DNA of 35,219 nt, from NCBI GenBank assembly GCA_947624225.1, contig CANQJF010000022.1, positions 1-35,219 on the forward strand, read 5' to 3'. The notes beneath the pieces are model-generated. The model worked only from the letters and a program-made list of their open reading frames with translations, was not told where the DNA came from and made no database searches. The DNA is from an uncultured Clostridia bacterium (lineage in GTDB: Bacteria > Bacillota > Clostridia > Christensenellales > Borkfalkiaceae). A program made the translations under genes and the position numbers. Shown here in pieces: positions 31,518 through 35,219 of this stretch; positions within the stretch are counted from its first letter, which is position 1, and each line of letters opens with the position of its first letter.

Positions 31518-34500
31518 ATGGCGAAACGGACTAAACGCAAAAAGGCAGAGAAAGTACAGATAGAAGGGGAGCTCGGTCTCAATCCGGAGCTGCTCGAAAC
31601 GCCGCTCCCCTCAGAACTCCCCTCAGAGCAGGAGACCCCCGTCAAACAGGAGGAGGCCCCGTCGGAGGAGCAGAGCGAAGAGGCGTTTTGGGAGGAATTT
31701 GATCGATTCGGGGACGTTCCGCAGGAGCCTCCGTATCCGGAAGAATTTTTCGGGCGGACGGATGTAGCTCCCGTCGAGAACAGCCCCATTTTTTCCGTGC
31801 GGTTCGGATACAAGCGGGGGCCTGTCTGCAAGGAGAAAAATTGCGCCGCCCTCTTCGAACGCAACACGGGCAAGGAGATCGGCATCTTCTCCCGTCTGCC
31901 CCTCTCGCGCGTGTGGGACAGAGCATGCGCGCACGAGGGCGATGCGCCCTTCGGCCTCAGCAAGGGGGAGTGGGATTCGGTGAGGGATACGCTCGAAGAA
32001 TGTATCCGCCGCAGGCACATGCGCGGGCGGGACAGCTCAATGCCCATCCTCGTGCAAGATATCTTCGCCATCGGGGGCGTGGAGTTCACCGTGCTCTGCC
32101 TTCCCCATGCCAACAAGGTGCTCAAACTCATCGATGCGGCCGTCCGGGAGGACATCGCCGATTCCTTGCGGCTCAAAAAGCGTTGGCACAAGATCAAGCG
32201 CTATCCCTACAAGATCCCCCTCGAAAAAAAATACGGCGGTGTATTTAACGATGCAGATGTGCACGTTCTCAAAAAGAACGGCGTCCGCTACCTCAACGAC
32301 CTCCGCAAGTGGAATGTCTATGACCTCAAAAACTTGCTCTTAAAGCACGACCTCGTCTGCCTCCCCGAGGAGATCAACGCCGCCTTCAAGGCCGACCTCG
32401 AATGGAGAAGGGATACGCGCTACAAGATCTATCCCTATGTCTTTGGCATCCCGGCACTCACCTTCTCCACCGTCGTGGGGAACATCTACATGTACACCCT
32501 GCTCAAAAATTACGTGATGACGGCTTGCATCATCGCCATGCTCTTGCTCTGGGCGATCACGGTGTTCTATGTGATCAAGGGTGCCGCCCGCGTCAAGCGC
32601 CGCCGCCGCAAGCGGCCGGGATACCGCTATTTTACGCGGCCAGTCAAGGCAGTCTTTTCCTTCTTCGTCATATTCTCGGTCTACACGCTCACGGCCGTCA
32701 CCGTGTTCTATGAGCGTTACGACGGGTATGACGACGAAGTCTTTTACCGCAATCTCAAAGACGGCACCGGCTCCGTCACCATAGCGGCGCTGTTCGACCG
32801 CAATGCCGACAGCGTCACCATTGCCGAGGAGATCGACGGAAAGCCGGTCACGGAGATCACCGGCGGCGCGTTCAAGGGCCGCAACATCGAGAGTGCCTCT
32901 CTGCCCGCTTCCCTCCGAAAGATCGGGGAGAAGGCCTTCCGCGACTGTGACGATCTCACGGAAGTCACCTTGCGCTCGGATGCGGAGACCTCTGTCCGCA
33001 TCGAATACGACGCCTTCAACGGCTGCACCGCCCTCGAAGAGCTCAATGGCTTCACTTCCCACGTCTCCTATGTCGGCGATTGGGCGTTCGCAAATTGCAC
33101 GGAGATGGACTCCATCGACATCGGCGGCGCGGTAGAATATATCGGCAAGCGGGCGTTTGAGAATTGCACCGCGCTCACAAAGATCGGCTTTTTGTCCACA
33201 CCGCTCTCCTTTGTGGGGGAAGAGGCCTTTTACGGATGTATCAGCCTCGGCGAGGTCGCCGTGCCCTTCATCGGCCCCACGCCCGCAGATTATCGGGATT
33301 TCAGCTATCTTTTCGAAGCGGATATGCCCATTTACTCCGTCACGGTAGACGGCACCGACGCCATTGCCGAGGGGGCCTTTAAAAACCTGCCATACCTCCG
33401 CACCGTCGTGCTGGGCGACAGCATCCGCACCGTCGGCGCCGACGCCTTTGCATATTGCACCACGCTTCGATCCGTCTCGCTGCCCTCCTCTTGGGATACG
33501 TTGGAGGACGGGATCTTCCAAGGGTGCATCTCATTCACGGAACTCAAAAACGCGGAGGGGATCACCGCTGTGGGCGACAACGCCTTCAAGGGATGCCGCA
33601 AGTTCGCCGATGAGGAATTTATCTCCCGTTTGACAAAGATCGGCGCCCATGCCTTTTCCGATTGCATTGCCCTTCATCATCTCGACCTCGGCAGTGCGGC
33701 CAACACGCGGGAGACGGTCTCCATGGGGACGGGCGCATTCTTCGGTTGCTCCGCCCTCGAAGAACTCACGGTGGGGGAGAACCTCCTCTCCCTGCCCGAC
33801 GAGGCCTTCATGCTGTGCACAGAGCTTCAAACCGTCGATTTCGGTTCCACCTTGCAATCCATCGGCGCAGAAGCATTCAGATCGTGCACATCTCTTAGCT
33901 TCGTCGTCATCCCGAACAGCTTGAATTCGCTCGGCGAGGGCGCATTCACCGACTGCACCGAGTTGACGGACGTCACCATCCCGTTCATCGGGCCGACGCG
34001 TTCCACCGCAAGCGGCGCAAAGCTCGCTACCTACATCGGGAACGGCAGCGACAGCCTCGTCATCAACCTCACAGACATGCCCACGCTCTATGAGAGCATT
34101 TTCAGCGGCTCCGTCGTCACCGCTCTCACTGTCGGCGACGCCACGAACACCATCGAAGAGCGGGCGTTTATGAACGCCAGCCTGCTGGTCTCGGTGACGC
34201 TCCCCAGCAGTGTCACGGCCATCCCCAACGATGCTTTCAACGGCTGTATGCAGTTGAGGAGGATCGATGCCACCATCCACAGGATCGGCGACAGGGCCTT
34301 CCGCGGGTGCATGTGGCTGTCTGAGTTTGACCTCTCCGACGTGGAGGCGCTCGGCGAATACGCCTTCTCGAACTGCCGCGGGCTCGGGAATGTGACGCTT
34401 CCCGCATTGGATGCCATTCCCAACGGGCTTTTCAGCGAATGCTCCGCGTTAAAGACGATCCATCTCCCCGAGACGGTGAAAACCATCGGCGCAAATGCTT

Positions 34501-35219
34501 TCTCGGGCAGTGCCCTCACGGGCATCAATTTGAAGAATGTGACCTCGGTCGGATCGAACGCATTCCGCGGTTGCACGAAGATACAGACATTGACGGTTCC
34601 CGATGCGGTCACCTCGCTCGGTGAGGGGGCGTTCGCGGACACGGGTATCACGTCTGCGGTCATGCCGTTCCTCGGCTACTCCGTGGACGACACGCAACAC
34701 GGCTATGCGAACACCTTTAACGGGAGCCCCGTGCGCACGCTGACATTGACCTCACAGACGAATGTTACAGCGGCGACGTTCGCGGGTGCGACGTCTTTGC
34801 AGAGCGTGGCCTTGCAGAATGTGCAGACGATTGGCGAGGGGACCTTCCAAAACCTCAATAATCTTACGGAAGCGAGCTTCAGCGACGGCTTGACGACCAT
34901 TGGCAACCGTGCCTTTGCGGGCAGCGGACTTCGGACTGTCAACATTGAAAATGCCACCGCGCTCGGCGAGTACATCTTTGCGGATTGCGTGAGCTTGGCG
35001 GATGTCACTGTTTCGCCCTCGATTGAGGCTATCCCTGTTGGATTTGTGCAAAATTGCAGCAACCTCAAACAGGTCGAGATCCCTGACAACGTCACTTCGA
35101 TTGGCGCGAGCGCATTCGAAAACAGCGGGTTGACGAGTATCGATTTGAAGAATGTGACCTCGGTCGGATCGAACGCATTCCGCGGTTGCACGAAGATACA
35201 GACATTGACGGTTCCCGAT
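31518..35219 (+). CDS. Membrane-anchored BspA-type leucine-rich-repeat protein (3' end outside window)
   Basis: The frame stays open for 1234 codons to the window end. Residues 1-70 are Lys/Glu/Pro-rich and probably disordered, and 70-300 form a soluble cytoplasmic domain I do not recognise. Three transmembrane helices follow (about 308-329, 332-354, 377-398), with the very basic loop VKRRRRKRPGYR between the second and third, which puts the rest outside. From about residue 405 BspA-like LRR_5 units run to the edge, each around 23 residues with the pattern AFxxCxxLxxVxLPxxVxxIG. BspA-type repeats bind host proteins or other cells. The first unit (SVTIAALFDRNADSVTIAEE) resembles the membrane-proximal part of the 3033-residue protein. 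There is no signal peptide. The start ATG lies three bases after the previous stop, with GAGGAC upstream. Confidence 0.85.
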   Translation, partial: MAKRTKRKKAEKVQIEGELGLNPELLETPLPSELPSEQETPVKQEEAPSEEQSEEAFWEEFDRFGDVPQEPPYPEEFFGRTDVAPVENSPIFSVRFGYKRGPVCKEKNCAALFERNTGKEIGIFSRLPLSRVWDRACAHEGDAPFGLSKGEWDSVRDTLEECIRRRHMRGRDSSMPILVQDIFAIGGVEFTVLCLPHANKVLKLIDAAVREDIADSLRLKKRWHKIKRYPYKIPLEKKYGGVFNDADVHVLKKNGVRYLNDLRKWNVYDLKNLLLKHDLVCLPEEINAAFKADLEWRRDTRYKIYPYVFGIPALTFSTVVGNIYMYTLLKNYVMTACIIAMLLLWAITVFYVIKGAARVKRRRRKRPGYRYFTRPVKAVFSFFVIFSVYTLTAVTVFYERYDGYDDEVFYRNLKDGTGSVTIAALFDRNADSVTIAEEIDGKPVTEITGGAFKGRNIESASLPASLRKIGEKAFRDCDDLTEVTLRSDAETSVRIEYDAFNGCTALEELNGFTSHVSYVGDWAFANCTEMDSIDIGGAVEYIGKRAFENCTALTKIGFLSTPLSFVGEEAFYGCISLGEVAVPFIGPTPADYRDFSYLFEADMPIYSVTVDGTDAIAEGAFKNLPYLRTVVLGDSIRTVGADAFAYCTTLRSVSLPSSWDTLEDGIFQGCISFTELKNAEGITAVGDNAFKGCRKFADEEFISRLTKIGAHAFSDCIALHHLDLGSAANTRETVSMGTGAFFGCSALEELTVGENLLSLPDEAFMLCTELQTVDFGSTLQSIGAEAFRSCTSLSFVVIPNSLNSLGEGAFTDCTELTDVTIPFIGPTRSTASGAKLATYIGNGSDSLVINLTDMPTLYESIFSGSVVTALTVGDATNTIEERAFMNASLLVSVTLPSSVTAIPNDAFNGCMQLRRIDATIHRIGDRAFRGCMWLSEFDLSDVEALGEYAFSNCRGLGNVTLPALDAIPNGLFSECSALKTIHLPETVKTIGANAFSGSALTGINLKNVTSVGSNAFRGCTKIQTLTVPDAVTSLGEGAFADTGITSAVMPFLGYSVDDTQHGYANTFNGSPVRTLTLTSQTNVTAATFAGATSLQSVALQNVQTIGEGTFQNLNNLTEASFSDGLTTIGNRAFAGSGLRTVNIENATALGEYIFADCVSLADVTVSPSIEAIPVGFVQNCSNLKQVEIPDNVTSIGASAFENSGLTSIDLKNVTSVGSNAFRGCTKIQTLTVPD
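34528..34604 (+). repeat. Exact 77-bp direct repeat, copy 1
   Basis: Identical to 35143-35219; the copies are 615 bases (205 codons) apart and both encode the LRR segment DLKNVTSVGSNAFRGC or NLKNVTSVGSNAFRGC and onward. The match is cut by the window end and may be longer. Confidence 0.95.
35143..35219 (+). repeat. Exact 77-bp direct repeat, copy 2 (cut by window end)
   Basis: Identical to 34528-34604. Exact identity in otherwise diverged leucine-rich repeats indicates a recent duplication or gene conversion of an LRR block in frame. Confidence 0.95.

Overview
The window looks like chromosomal DNA of a GC-rich, Gram-positive-type bacterium, most likely Bacillota/Clostridia. This rests on strong AGGAGG-type ribosome binding sites, sigma-A-type promoters (TTGACA/TATAAT), BspA-like and YDG/MBG-like surface repeats, and a zinc-ribbon SPFH protein. 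The taxon is an inference; no rRNA or other phylogenetic marker is present.

Layout. Positions 1-1844 hold a possible 3' end of an upstream gene, a small ribbon-helix-helix regulator (minus strand) divergent from a 44-residue ORF with its own promoter, and about 1 kb of non-coding DNA full of hairpins and direct and inverted repeats. From 1845 on every gene is on the plus strand, in two clusters. Cluster A (1845-11663) starts at a good promoter (1783-1811) and ends at an intrinsic terminator (11775-11808). It encodes a small helical ESCRT-III/PspA-like protein, a helical domain fused to a RuvB-like AAA+ ATPase with an extra C-terminal domain, a Vps4-like AAA ATPase with an MIT-like N-terminus, an XRE regulator, a cytoplasmic zinc-ribbon/Sel1/trypsin-like protease, an SPFH (flotillin-like) protein with a zinc ribbon, a large helical protein with a QGGFAS repeat linker, and a CbbX/SpoVK-type AAA ATPase that also has an MIT-like N-terminus. 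Cluster B (12017 to beyond 35219) starts at a second promoter (11906-11935). It encodes a possible beta-propeller protein, a SNF2/HepA-type helicase, a translationally coupled and apparently ATPase-dead paralogue of that helicase, a multi-zinc-ribbon protein, a 3033-residue membrane-anchored protein with about 25 Ig-like repeats, an unknown 256-residue protein, and a membrane-anchored BspA-type leucine-rich-repeat protein cut by the window end.

Working model (inference). Cluster A resembles a bacterial counterpart of the ESCRT-III/Vps4 membrane-remodelling module: filament-forming helical proteins, AAA+ ATPases with MIT-like adaptors, an SPFH membrane scaffold and a regulated protease. It is notable for using three different AAA+ families (RuvB, Vps4/meiotic clade, CbbX/SpoVK). 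Cluster B adds a SNF2 helicase/pseudo-helicase pair and two very large proteins predicted to display repeats outside the cell from N-terminal membrane helices. I see no nuclease with an intact active site, integrase, transposase, toxin or CRISPR array, so neither a standard defence island nor a mobile element is supported. The joint presence of intracellular AAA+/ESCRT-like machinery and giant surface proteins is the candidate undescribed system.
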